Part shown: positions 29,732 to 38,948 of the stretch, piece by piece
Layout: every line of letters begins with the position of its first letter
Numbering within the stretch: position 1 is the first letter of the stretch
Source of the DNA: Candidatus Altimarinota bacterium
GTDB lineage: Bacteria > Cyanobacteriota > Cyanobacteriia > Cyanobacteriales > Microcystaceae
Direction of reading: 5' to 3'
Length of the DNA stretch: 52,947 nt
Assembly: GCA_012031035.1 (NCBI GenBank)
Contig: JAAUUT010000023.1
Coordinates: forward strand, 1-52,947
Made by a program: the position numbers and the translations under genes
The notes under the pieces: generated by a model
Told to the model about the DNA's origin: nothing
What the model saw: only the letters and a program-made list of their open reading frames with translations
The model's database searches: none

Positions 29732-31092
29732 TCATTGTGTTGGACTACTAGCAGTAACCTTAATTCCATCTTTTATCTGCTCGCTTGGATAAAGTACAAT
29801 TTTCTCTCTCTCTTTTAATCCTCGAATAACCTCTGTCTCGAAATCATTGCGTTGACCTATTTCTACCATTGTTTTACGAATTTTACCTTCCTCGACAACA
29901 AAAACACACCAATTATGTTCGCAACGAAAAAGAGCGCTTAAAGGTATTACCAAGACATTTTTCTGTTCCGCAATAACAGTTTTAGTATCAATTCGATAGC
30001 GATCGCCTAAAAGAATATTAGTATCTAATAAATTGGCAATTACATTAACTCGTTGTTCTTCTACCCCTAAAGCAGAAACTTTAGTAAAAGCTGATGGTTC
30101 GATATATTTCACTTTTGCGTTGAAGACGCGATCGCCAACTGAAACTAGCATTTTGTCTCCAGGCTGGACTTCAATCGCATCATTGAGAGTAGATCTACCA
30201 CGATCTCTAAATCCGAAGAATTTCCTAATTCTAATATTTCTGTTCCTGCTGCTACATGTCTGGCATTTTTCTGTAGGATTCGCAAAATGCGACCACTTGC
30301 AGGAGATCGAATTTGAGCTTGAGAAATGTCGTCTTTAAGTCGGGTAAGTTGAGCTTGAGTACTAATAATCCTGGCATCATAGACATTGAGCAGGTAGTCT
30401 GGATCTTTTTGTTCGGCTTCAAGGGTGGAAAATGCTTTTTGAGCGGAGTCAATGTTAGCATTAGCATTATCTACTTTTTGTTTTGCCGCATCTAAACTTT
30501 TAGTAAGAGTAATTTCTTCTAATCGAGCTATTTCTAATTTTTGATAGGGATAGACTCCGCTATCGTGTAATTGTTGAAAGCGTTGTCTATCTCGTCGAGC
30601 CTGTTCGAGAGCAAAGCTAGTTTTTAATACTTCTGCTTCTGCTTCCCGTTTTAATGCTTGTGCTGCTTTAATTTTTGCTTGAGCTTGTGAGATAGCTGAC
30701 TGCTTCGGACGCATTGTAGCTATACCTTCGCGTTGTGCTTGCAGTTCTCTAATTTTAGCTTCAAGTTCTCGTCTTCGTGTATTGAGGGGAAGAGGCTCGA
30801 TTTGAGCGAGAATCGCTCCTTTTGTGACCAAATCTCCTTCATCAAAGTTTATTCGCTCTAGCTTCCCTGCTACTGGTGCAGAAATAATAAAACGAGAACG
30901 AACGCGAGTTTTTCCTTCTGCGTTGATAGTAACAACTAAATTATCACGTTTTACTGTTGCTAAATCTACTGGGAGAGGATTCGGTTTTAATGATAAAGCA
31001 ATTGCTACAATCGCTCCCAATCCTGTTAGGAAATAAAGAGCTTTTTTAGGTAAATCTTTTATTTTTTTTGGGGAAGCTAATTGCTTTTGCAT
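29732..31092 (-). pseudogene. HlyD-family membrane fusion protein, single-base frameshift
   Basis: A periplasmic adaptor linking an inner-membrane transporter to an outer-membrane channel. One N-terminal transmembrane helix (residues about 18-36) is followed by the lipoyl-like half ISAPVAGKLERINFDEGDLV, a long coiled-coil hairpin (about 95-240) and the second half IRSPASGRILRIL. The frame then breaks: the first frame ends at residue 315 while the other resumes with MLVSVGDRVFNAKVKYIEPS. One A added at the AA at 30183-30184 gives DLLSNDAIEVQPGDKMLVSV and a continuous 453-residue protein. It is the last gene of the minus-strand siderophore operon, 57 bases beyond the preceding stop, suggesting a part in siderophore export. 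Confidence 0.82.
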
Positions 31093-31149
31093 ATTAAATA
31101 TTAATTAGCAACTAAAAAAAATTATGTCTTTGGCTTCTTCAAATCAAAT

Positions 31150-32247
31150 TCATTTTTCGACAATCGAATACTCAAATCCATTCTTAGTTACTCGATTCAT
31201 AAAATCATCTGGTTCGACCACATCGGCTAAAAAATTAACGCCTCTACGAACTATTTTATTGTCTAAAATCGACTGTGCCGACAGGACAGAAACCAAACCG
31301 TGCAAAAGATAGTTTTCTTGAGTAAAAATTGTTCCTTTTATTTGTTTTTTTAACTTATTTTTTTCTCCTTTAGCTATCACATGTATCATCCCACTCTTTC
31401 CATATTTTTTACATTCTTTGTTAATTGCTTTAAGAATTATTCGCGCACCTTTTTCGCTCTTTTGATTTAAAAACATTTTGACAAACATGAGAGCTTTGGC
31501 TGTTTCCCACCCAAATTCACTTACATAAGCGCCAAAAAATTTATATTGATTTTCTTCGTACAACCTTTTAAACTGACTGTCAAAAACGGGTAATGCTATT
31601 TGTTTGCCCATTGGTGGAGGTAAGGTGATTTTATTGACAGAAAATAAACTTTTTTTAACCCATTCTCCATCTTGATAAATGCCAGATATCTTACTAGTAT
31701 CTAAAAACAAAGTCCAAACCATATCTTTTCCAGCAGTCAAACTCCATTCATCTCTTCCTCCTGCATAGATTTCCATAGATTCAACTTCAAAAGAATTTGC
31801 TGCTGATTTGGCAATAAATCTAGGAAAAATTCCTGATAAACCTGGTATCCAGCCAGCACAGATAGCAAAAACTAAACCTTTTTCTTCAATTTCTGTTTGT
31901 CGTGTTTGTAGTGACTCCATCAAAATATCGTAACCCCCAACATCGATGTAATGACAGTTACAATCGAGAGCGGCTATTGCGACTTTATCTAAAACAAAAT
32001 GAGCGGGACCAACGCAGTTAATAATAATTTGCGATCGCCGAGCCAACTTGTCTAACGTTTCTGGTTGCTCGATGTCGGCAAATTGACTGGTAACTCTCGC
32101 TCCTAACGATTGAGATAAATTGTCTAATTTTGTCAAATTTCTACCAGCAACAATGATGGGTTTATCTGTTAATTCTAGTAACTTTTTGGTGACAATAGAT
32201 CCTGTAGCACCGTAAGCACCAAGAACGGCGATCGCTCGATTATCCAT
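31150..32247 (-). CDS. saccharopine-dehydrogenase-like oxidoreductase, copy A
   Basis: A 365-residue Rossmann protein. The NAD(P)-binding motif is AVLGAYGATGSIV at residues 7-19, followed by IIVAGRNLTKL and INCVGPAHFVL. GHYID-like HYIDVGGYD near residue 105 and CAGWIPGLSG near 132 fit the saccharopine dehydrogenase/trans-acting enoyl reductase superfamily. It is paralogous to the next gene. Substrate unknown. Placement inside the operon with siderophore receptor and transporters suggests tailoring of the siderophore or its precursor amino acid (inference). The 3' half is very lysine- and AT-rich. Confidence 0.8.
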   Translation of the reverse strand: MDNRAIAVLGAYGATGSIVTKKLLELTDKPIIVAGRNLTKLDNLSQSLGARVTSQFADIEQPETLDKLARRSQIIINCVGPAHFVLDKVAIAALDCNCHYIDVGGYDILMESLQTRQTEIEEKGLVFAICAGWIPGLSGIFPRFIAKSAANSFEVESMEIYAGGRDEWSLTAGKDMVWTLFLDTSKISGIYQDGEWVKKSLFSVNKITLPPPMGKQIALPVFDSQFKRLYEENQYKFFGAYVSEFGWETAKALMFVKMFLNQKSEKGARIILKAINKECKKYGKSGMIHVIAKGEKNKLKKQIKGTIFTQENYLLHGLVSVLSAQSILDNKIVRRGVNFLADVVEPDDFMNRVTKNGFEYSIVEK

Positions 32248-32279
32248 AATTTTTTACTCACTTAAGGTAAATTTGATTT

Positions 32280-33413
32280 TTAGTTGTACTTAGTAGCTAT
32301 TTCTCTATTAGTACAATCTTGAAAAGTTAGGTTGATTTGACGTTTTTTGAGTAAGTTTAATAGAGTTTTGCAATCGCGATCGCAAAACTCTATTAAACTA
32401 TGAACGCCAGCTTCAATTACATTTCTCTCAAACAATAATAATTCGGCAATTGCAGAAACAAAACGAGCAGTCATTTCGTAAGAATTTAAACCACTGACAT
32501 AAACTTGCTTTGATTCATCTTTACCAATACATTCTGCAACTGCTGAAGTTAAATTATCATCGAAATTTTTGGCTGATAAGTTATTGAGAAAAACAGCAAA
32601 AATAGACAATAATTTAATAATTTTTTGATTGTTTGTCCATTTGGCTTTTCTCAAAGTTTTTACGGTTTCTGAAGACATCCCCTCGGTATAAATTTTCAGA
32701 TCGAGTTTTGCTATTTGTGACAGATCGACTGGAGGGTGCAAAGAGAAATTCCAGGCATCTACAGAGGGACAGTGAACGGTAGGAAGGGGTCGATCGAAAT
32801 TAGGAAAACAATACTCGGAATCGTCTTGAGCTTCAACCAAAACTAATTCGCCATTATCAATTTCAGTAACTTTTCCTCTAAAACCAGATAAGGCGGTTTG
32901 GGCTGCGGCAATACCTACTTCTGGATTTTTGGCAAAACATAGCCGTAAATGCAAGCTTTTTTTACCTGGGGGCATTTTTTGGAGCAGGGATAATAAAAGC
33001 AAAGTAGTTAAACCAGGACACATTCCCATCCCAGTTAAAATTTTAACTTCTCGTTCGCGTGCAAATCGATCGAGTTGAAATATTTCTTTAGCAGCAGAAA
33101 TTTCATCGTTAATATCCAGACAATCTACTCCTGCTTGAGTACAAATTTTGTGAGGGCGATCGCCAAAAGAGGAAAAAGGGCCAATAGATAAGATAACTAA
33201 GTTGTAATTTTTAATTATCTGTTTGGCTGTCGCTTCATTATTGATGTCTATTTTGATTTTGTTTGTACGATTCGATATTATTGTCGGCTTTTTACTACTA
33301 CGACTACCGATATCTATTTGGACGTTGGGAAGATGTTCTAAGAGATCGCGAACGATTAATTTTCCAGTTACTCCATTGCCGCCAATGACTAGAATCTTTT
33401 GCTGAGAAGACAT
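32280..33413 (-). CDS. saccharopine-dehydrogenase-like oxidoreductase, copy B
   Basis: A 377-residue relative of copy A. The cofactor motif VIGGNGVTGKLIV lies at residues 8-20, the segment DIGSRSSKKPT near 35, and VILSIGPFSSFG near 74. DCLDINDE near 93 and LTGMGMCPGLTTLLLL near 118 parallel copy A. Sequence similarity to copy A is low outside these blocks, so the two likely act on different substrates or as a heteromer. It is separated from copy A by 32 bases and from the membrane protein upstream by 12 bases, consistent with one transcript. Confidence 0.8.
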   Translation of the reverse strand: MSSQQKILVIGGNGVTGKLIVRDLLEHLPNVQIDIGSRSSKKPTIISNRTNKIKIDINNEATAKQIIKNYNLVILSIGPFSSFGDRPHKICTQAGVDCLDINDEISAAKEIFQLDRFAREREVKILTGMGMCPGLTTLLLLSLLQKMPPGKKSLHLRLCFAKNPEVGIAAAQTALSGFRGKVTEIDNGELVLVEAQDDSEYCFPNFDRPLPTVHCPSVDAWNFSLHPPVDLSQIAKLDLKIYTEGMSSETVKTLRKAKWTNNQKIIKLLSIFAVFLNNLSAKNFDDNLTSAVAECIGKDESKQVYVSGLNSYEMTARFVSAIAELLLFERNVIEAGVHSLIEFCDRDCKTLLNLLKKRQINLTFQDCTNREIATKYN

Positions 33414-33425
33414 AATTTTAAGGCT

Positions 33426-34115
33426 TTAGTTAACTTGTAGATCTTTTCCTTGAGAATTCCAAAGAACAATGGTGGAAATACTAAAGAAAATAATAATGGC
33501 AATATTGTAGAATGCTGCCCCAATAAAGCGACTAATCATAGGAATTTTACCACCTATGAATAAAACAATAATTGACATCAAAAAAGGATTTAAAATCGCC
33601 ATCCAACGCGGGTATAAAGTCGAACGAAAAGCAACAGAAACCGAATACCACACCCAGGAAAAAACTAGTCCTAATAAGAGAACATAGTAAAGTGGCTCGT
33701 GATAGATTTTTAAAGTATCTATCATTTGAATTAACAAGGTTCGATCGCCTTCTGTAGCTGCTATCTCGGTTTGCAAAGCCGTACTCATATAAGCAAAAGA
33801 ACCATAAGCAGCGATTCCACAAATCCAACTATAAGAAATCAACAAAAATACTGACAAAGAAAACCATTTCCCTGCGGGTTTTAAGGCTTGATATATCTGC
33901 CAAAATCCTAAGAGTTGTAAAGGAAAGCTTAATACTCCTAAATAATGTCCAATAATTAATCGCGACTGCGGTACGTTTTGCAGTAGAGTATATTCATTAA
34001 ATTCAATTCCTTCACCAGGAAGATAGAAGATACAAGTTTCTGCGATCGTGCTAAGAATTGCACCAATAATAGCGACAATTCCTAATATTCTAATTAAGTT
34101 ACGTGAGTTTTGCAT
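33426..34115 (-). CDS. six-helix membrane protein, hypothetical
   Basis: A 229-residue integral membrane protein with about six helices, at residues 9-29, 55-75, 82-104, 138-160, 169-190 and 200-219. The loop after helix 1 has a polar segment GEGIEFNEYTLLQ, and a YHEPLYY motif precedes helix 4. I recognise no transporter family. It is enclosed in the siderophore operon (32 bases after the SDR, 12 bases before a saccharopine-type gene). A role in siderophore passage across the inner membrane is possible but unsupported by motif. Confidence 0.7.
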   Translation of the reverse strand: MQNSRNLIRILGIVAIIGAILSTIAETCIFYLPGEGIEFNEYTLLQNVPQSRLIIGHYLGVLSFPLQLLGFWQIYQALKPAGKWFSLSVFLLISYSWICGIAAYGSFAYMSTALQTEIAATEGDRTLLIQMIDTLKIYHEPLYYVLLLGLVFSWVWYSVSVAFRSTLYPRWMAILNPFLMSIIVLFIGGKIPMISRFIGAAFYNIAIIIFFSISTIVLWNSQGKDLQVN

Positions 34116-34147
34116 CGTTTTAATTTCGAGAAATTTACAACAGAAAA

Positions 34148-35086
34148 TTAATGCACTTTTGCCAAGTTTTGTTTGTTTTCTTCGACGGTTTCTAGGTTGA
34201 TTTTTGTTTTTTCAATTCCAGCCTGATACATCTGCTCTCTAAGAATTGCATCTAAAATCCAATCTGGTAAAAAGCGAATCATTGACCAAATTTTCACTGA
34301 AGTTTTAGCGACAAAATAGCGAGATTTCGGGCGAGAAGTCGTTAGAGCATAAATAATTTTACTAACAGCAGCTTCAGTAGAAAGTTTTGGCAAGCCATCC
34401 TGAAAATTATTGTCTCGCCAACGGTGCATCATCTCAAAAAAATCGCTGTAAAGATTCTGTTTTTCTGAAGACAAACTCGTTTCTAAATCTTCTACTTGTT
34501 TGCCTATTTTTTCAAACAAAGGCGATTCAACTGGCCCTAATTGAATTAGAGAAACATCAATTCCCCAGGGGCGTAATTCAAAACGAAACAGGTCGCTAAT
34601 TGATTCTAAAGCATATTTAGAAGCCGGATAGACACCATAAAAAGGACTGGGCATAAAACCACAAATAGAACCAATATTGAGCAATCGTCCTCGACTTTGC
34701 CGCAACAAAGGAATAAAGGCTTGGGTAACGGCAATTATGCCAACAATGTTGACATCTAATTGTTTTTTTATATCCTCAAGAGGAGAAATTTCTAGGGGAC
34801 CAATACTGGCAATTCCTGCATTATTAATCAAGCCAATTATGCCTCGTTTTCCTACTGCATTAGCTACTGTTTGAGCAGCCGAAGCAATCTGTTTTTCGTT
34901 GGTAATATCTAGAATTAGAGGAATAAGACGACTAGAAGTTTTTTGTTGTAAATCTGTTGCTTCTGTCTCAGTGAGTACGCCAGCAAACACTTGAAATCCC
35001 AATCGATCTAAATGCACGGCGCAAGCTTGTCCAATCCCGCTTGATGCACCTACAATAACTACAGTTCCTCTGTCAAAATCTGTCAT
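34148..35086 (-). CDS. short-chain dehydrogenase/reductase in siderophore operon
   Basis: NAD(P)-dependent SDR, 312 residues. The motif VGASSGIG lies near residues 12-19, NNAG near 87, and the catalytic serine and YxxxK in NIGSICGFMPSPFYGVYPASK near 136-156. The extended C-terminus (FVAKTSVKIWSMIRFLPDWI, then a helical tail) resembles SDRs acting on lipid or steroid-like substrates. The stop is 32 bases before the next gene. It may reduce a polyketide or fatty-acyl intermediate of the siderophore; that is inference from context. Confidence 0.88.
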   Translation of the reverse strand: MTDFDRGTVVIVGASSGIGQACAVHLDRLGFQVFAGVLTETEATDLQQKTSSRLIPLILDITNEKQIASAAQTVANAVGKRGIIGLINNAGIASIGPLEISPLEDIKKQLDVNIVGIIAVTQAFIPLLRQSRGRLLNIGSICGFMPSPFYGVYPASKYALESISDLFRFELRPWGIDVSLIQLGPVESPLFEKIGKQVEDLETSLSSEKQNLYSDFFEMMHRWRDNNFQDGLPKLSTEAAVSKIIYALTTSRPKSRYFVAKTSVKIWSMIRFLPDWILDAILREQMYQAGIEKTKINLETVEENKQNLAKVH

Positions 35087-35118
35087 GTTTTTCTACTCCA
35101 GTTGCAAAAAGAGTTAAT

Positions 35119-36327
35119 TTATCGAACACCTTGCCAAAACGAATGCCAGGTTGAAAGTTTAAAACACAGAAAAACACCAAGCAGACAAACTAAAGTACAA
35201 AGCCCAAAAAAATTGGTGTAGCCTAGTCCATCTGCGATCGCGCCTCCAACAACAATTGCTCCTATCCCTCCGATTGTCTGAAGACTAGTTTGCAGGGTAT
35301 AATCCGTACCTGCTGTTTCTAGACGACTTTGGCTCATCATTAATGCCATCATGACAGTAGTTGCCATGCCTACTGTAAATTGATGCAAAGCTACGACTAG
35401 GTAAATAATTGATAAATCTTTAGCGATCGAGGCAGGAATTAATAAACAGGCCACTCCAATAGCGTTGAAAAGTGCAAAGTTAATTAATCCTCGTTTATAA
35501 CCCCAATAATTTAACAGTAAACCACCGACCAAAGAACCGATTAACCCAGAAGTATAGCCAACTAAACTATTAAGCGAACCAATATCTTGAAGCGATAAAC
35601 CAATATCTACAAGGAAAGGTTTTAACATTGCTGATGCCATCGACGAACCCATTTGATAGACAAACAGTACTAAAAGCCAAGTCTTAATTTGGGGACGGTA
35701 AAAGAAATCAGCGATCGCTTTAAAATTAGGCAATCCTTTGCCAGTAGGTTTTACTGATTTTTCTCGATGTGGTAGGACAAAAACTAGGGGTAATGCTAAA
35801 GCGATCGCCATCAGCAAAAAACTAATAGTCCAACCCCAACGATCTAATAAAATTAGCATTAAGCCACCGCCTAAAATGGCTCCAAAAAAGTTGGCTGCAT
35901 TTTGAATGCCATTTCCCATTCCTCTTTCGTGTGGCTTTAAGAATTGGACACCTAAAGCATCAGTCGCCACATCTTGAGTTGCCGAGATTAAGCAGATGGC
36001 AAAAAAAGTAATCAGTAACAAAGGGAAATTTTGCCTGAGATCGACAATTGCGATCGCAACTACGATCGAGACTAATAAACTTTCTAAGACGATAATCCAA
36101 CCGCGATAATGTCCCCAACGATGAAAGCCATAAGAATCTACTATTGGCGACCACAAAAATTTAAGCATCCAAGGTAAAGCCAACAAGTAAACTAAGTTAA
36201 TCGTTTTGAGGGAATAACCTTGCTGGCGTAATAATACAGGCAAAGCTTGGTCGTAGAAACCAATCGGCAAGTATTGTGCTGTATACAAGCTGCCTAAAAG
36301 CAGATATTTTTGTTGGCTTGTTTCCAT
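35119..36327 (-). CDS. MFS permease, RhtX/FptX siderophore-importer type
   Basis: A 402-residue major facilitator protein with about twelve helices. The N-terminus (LYTAQYLPIGFYDQALPVLL, then LPWMLKFLWSPIVDSYG) matches the RhtX/FptX and AmpG-like group; FptX is the single-subunit inner-membrane importer of ferric pyochelin. Placement in a TonB-receptor operon supports a siderophore permease. The ATG at 36327 is preferred to an upstream TTG at 36369, which would overlap the preceding gene. It would carry the ferric complex onward after the TonB receptor. Confidence 0.85.
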   Translation of the reverse strand: METSQQKYLLLGSLYTAQYLPIGFYDQALPVLLRQQGYSLKTINLVYLLALPWMLKFLWSPIVDSYGFHRWGHYRGWIIVLESLLVSIVVAIAIVDLRQNFPLLLITFFAICLISATQDVATDALGVQFLKPHERGMGNGIQNAANFFGAILGGGLMLILLDRWGWTISFLLMAIALALPLVFVLPHREKSVKPTGKGLPNFKAIADFFYRPQIKTWLLVLFVYQMGSSMASAMLKPFLVDIGLSLQDIGSLNSLVGYTSGLIGSLVGGLLLNYWGYKRGLINFALFNAIGVACLLIPASIAKDLSIIYLVVALHQFTVGMATTVMMALMMSQSRLETAGTDYTLQTSLQTIGGIGAIVVGGAIADGLGYTNFFGLCTLVCLLGVFLCFKLSTWHSFWQGVR

Positions 36328-36356
36328 TATCCGATTCACGATCGCTATCACCTCAA

Positions 36357-38077
36357 TTAAATTTGCCAATTAGCAGCTTTGGCTTTTTCCTGCCAAAATT
36401 TTTGATATAGTCCTCCTTCAGCAAGCAATTGCTGATGAGTCCCCCTTTGAATGATTTCTCCGCGATCGAGAACGAGAATTTGCTCGGCGCGAGTAATAGT
36501 AGCCAAACTGTGAGCAATAATAATTAGGGTTTTATTTTCAACTAAAGAATTAATTGCTTGTTGGATGGCGATTTCGTTTTCTGGATCGAGGGATGCGGTT
36601 GCTTCATCGAGGAGAATAATAGGAGCATCTTTTAAAATGGCACGAGCGATCGCGATTCTTTGTTTTTCTCCCCCCGATAAAGTCGCTCCTCCTTCTCCAA
36701 TTACACTATGATATTGCTGTGGTAGATTTTGAATAAATTCGTGACACTGAGCGGCTTTAGCTGCTTCTATTATTTCCTGGATGGTGGCATTAGGTTTGCC
36801 AAACTTGATGTTGTTTTCAATGGTATCTTTAAAAAGATAAACATCCTGAAATACTATTCCGATATAAGAAAATAAACGTTCGGTTTTTAAGTTTTTAACA
36901 TTGACTCCTCCAATTAAAATTTCTCCCGAATCTACATCCCAAAAACGGGCAATTAAATTGGTAATAGTTGTTTTTCCCGAACCAGAGGGGCCGACTAAAG
37001 CGGTTATACTGTGTTGTGGGACTCGAAAACTACGTCGTGCAAGACCTCTTTGTTACCATAACTAAAAGAAACGTGTTTAAATTCCACATCGAAGCGATAG
37101 AGCGCGATGTCAACGGAAGGTTCTAGTAAAGGTTTAGTTTGCATGACATCAGTTACTCTCGCTAACGCTGCATCCATTTGCCTAATCGAACCATAGAGAT
37201 CCAAAAGATCGATAATAGGAGCATAAATTCGCAAACTCAAGATCGCAAACAAAAGAAAGACAAAAACAGGAATATTTCCTGCAAAAAATCGATCGAGACC
37301 GACTACTAAGAGAATAAATAAGCTGAAATCTAAGGCTGCTCCAAATGCAATACTAGGTAATGCGAGCTTGTAAACCATAGCCAGATTTGCCTGTTTGTAT
37401 TCTTCAAGAGCTTGTTCGAGCTTGCCAAAGCGTTTGCCTGCTTGGCTAAAAGCCTTCAAGACAGCTAAACCTTGAATATATTCGATAATGCGAGAATTAG
37501 CGCTAATTTGCGCTTTCTTTTGGTTTTGAGTCAGTCTTTTCGTCGTTTTTCGACTCGATAAAAACAGGAGAATGGCGAAAGGAAATCCAGCTATCGTCGC
37601 CAAACTCAAGTGCCAATCGACAAAAAATAGAAATGAAACGATCGCGACTAGTTGAGTCAGTCCGCTAACGATTTTGGGATAGATCAGCGTTGGAACTGCC
37701 TCAATTTGCCTCATGTCCTGACTGATAATGCTATTTAAATCTCCGGTTTGCTTGTTGATTAAAAAGCCCATCGGCAACTTGCGGATGCGATCGCCCAATT
37801 TTAGTCGCCAGGAACCGATCGCGCGAAAACTATTGATATAAGTAATTTGATTGGCTTGATGGAGGAAAATCCCCTGCAAAACGATCGAAGTAGCGATCGC
37901 TGCTAATAACCACCAAAGTTGCGGTAGGTCGAGAGGTTCGGTAAATAAAGCCTTGATAATAAAATAGAGAAAAATATAAGGCGCACTAGCAAATAAAGTT
38001 GCCAAGACGTGCAGAATCGTACCCGCTATTAAAGAATTTTTTTGTTCCCCGGCCAGGGTAAATAAATCGCCAATCAT
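36357..38077 (-). pseudogene. ABC transporter half-unit 2, single-base frameshift
   Basis: A type-I-exporter-fold ABC protein: six-helix membrane domain (residues about 10-300) then ATPase. The frame from 38077 stops at 37004 (ending FESHNTV). The other frame continues without any start codon from about 37015 to a TAA at 36357-36359 and holds Walker A LVGPSGSGKTT, Q-loop, signature LSGGEKQRIAIARA and Walker B IILLDEATA. One T added to the TTTT run (AAAA on the plus strand, 37026-37029) joins DVVFRVPQHS and gives 573 residues. It overlaps the SDR stop by four bases, indicating translational coupling. With half-unit 1 it probably forms a heterodimer like YbtP/YbtQ or IrtA/IrtB. Confidence 0.88.
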
Positions 38078-38948
38078 AATTCACCTACTTCTGCACGCAA
38101 GGAATCTATTCTTTGTTTGTGTGCCAAAGCTACTTTGGCGATTAAGCGATCGGTTAGATGGGGAAACAAAAAATTAAGCCACAAACCCAGCTTCCCCTGC
38201 CATGGAATCACCATCTCGCGTTGTCTTTTTGCCGCAGCTTTGAGAATTAAACGAGCGCAAACTTGAGGACTCATCATGTTTTTGGTATAAAATCTTTTGC
38301 CCACTTCTCCTAATGGTTTACCGTTAGGCTCGATCGTCCTCTCCAATAATTCAGTAACCACAAAATCGGGATAGGCAAGCGTAACGCTAACATCAGTTTT
38401 CATCTCCAGTAATTCCACCCGTAAAGATTCAAAAAAACCATTCATGGCAAATTTACTCGCACAGTAGCCAGTATGGTGAGGGCCGGCTACTTTGCCTCCC
38501 AAGCAACAAACTCCGACGATTCTCCCTTTGTTTTTTGCAGATAGGGAAGTGCGTAATGGGTGCAATATAAACTACCGAAATAGTTCACCTCCATAACCGT
38601 TTTAAATAGGCTCAAGTCGGAAAACTCATCAAAATAGCCCCCAATACTCCTAGCCGCAGCATTAATCAGCATATCGATGCCACCGTAAGTTGCTAGCGTT
38701 GTGGCAATTAACTGCTGACAATCTTCCTGTTTGGTTACATCGGTGGTGACGGCAATTGCCTTACTTCCTATGGTTTGACAGTTATTGGCAACTTCTTCTA
38801 GACGCAGGCGATCGCGTGCGGCTAAAACTAACTGCGCTCCTTGTTTGGCGAGTTGATAAGCTAGTTCTCGTCCGATCCCGCTAGAAGCACCCGTGACGAT
38901 CGCTACTTTGTTGTTGAAAACTCCACTGTTGAGCTTGGACATAAGCAT
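38074..38948 (-). pseudogene. short-chain dehydrogenase between two ABC genes, single-base frameshift
   Basis: A classical SDR encoded between the two transporter genes. The first part has KVAIVTGASSGIGRELA near residue 14, the INAAARSIGG segment and YALPYLQKTKG; the second, in another frame, has GRIVGVCCLGG and the catalytic GYCASKF. One G added to the GGG run (CCC at 38524-38526) restores KGRIVGV and a 291-residue protein. The ATG overlaps the end of ABC half-unit 1 by 68 bases and its stop overlaps the next gene's start, so all three are translationally linked. An unusual cysteine lies in the usual serine position region (GVCCLGG), which could weaken catalysis. Confidence 0.85.
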
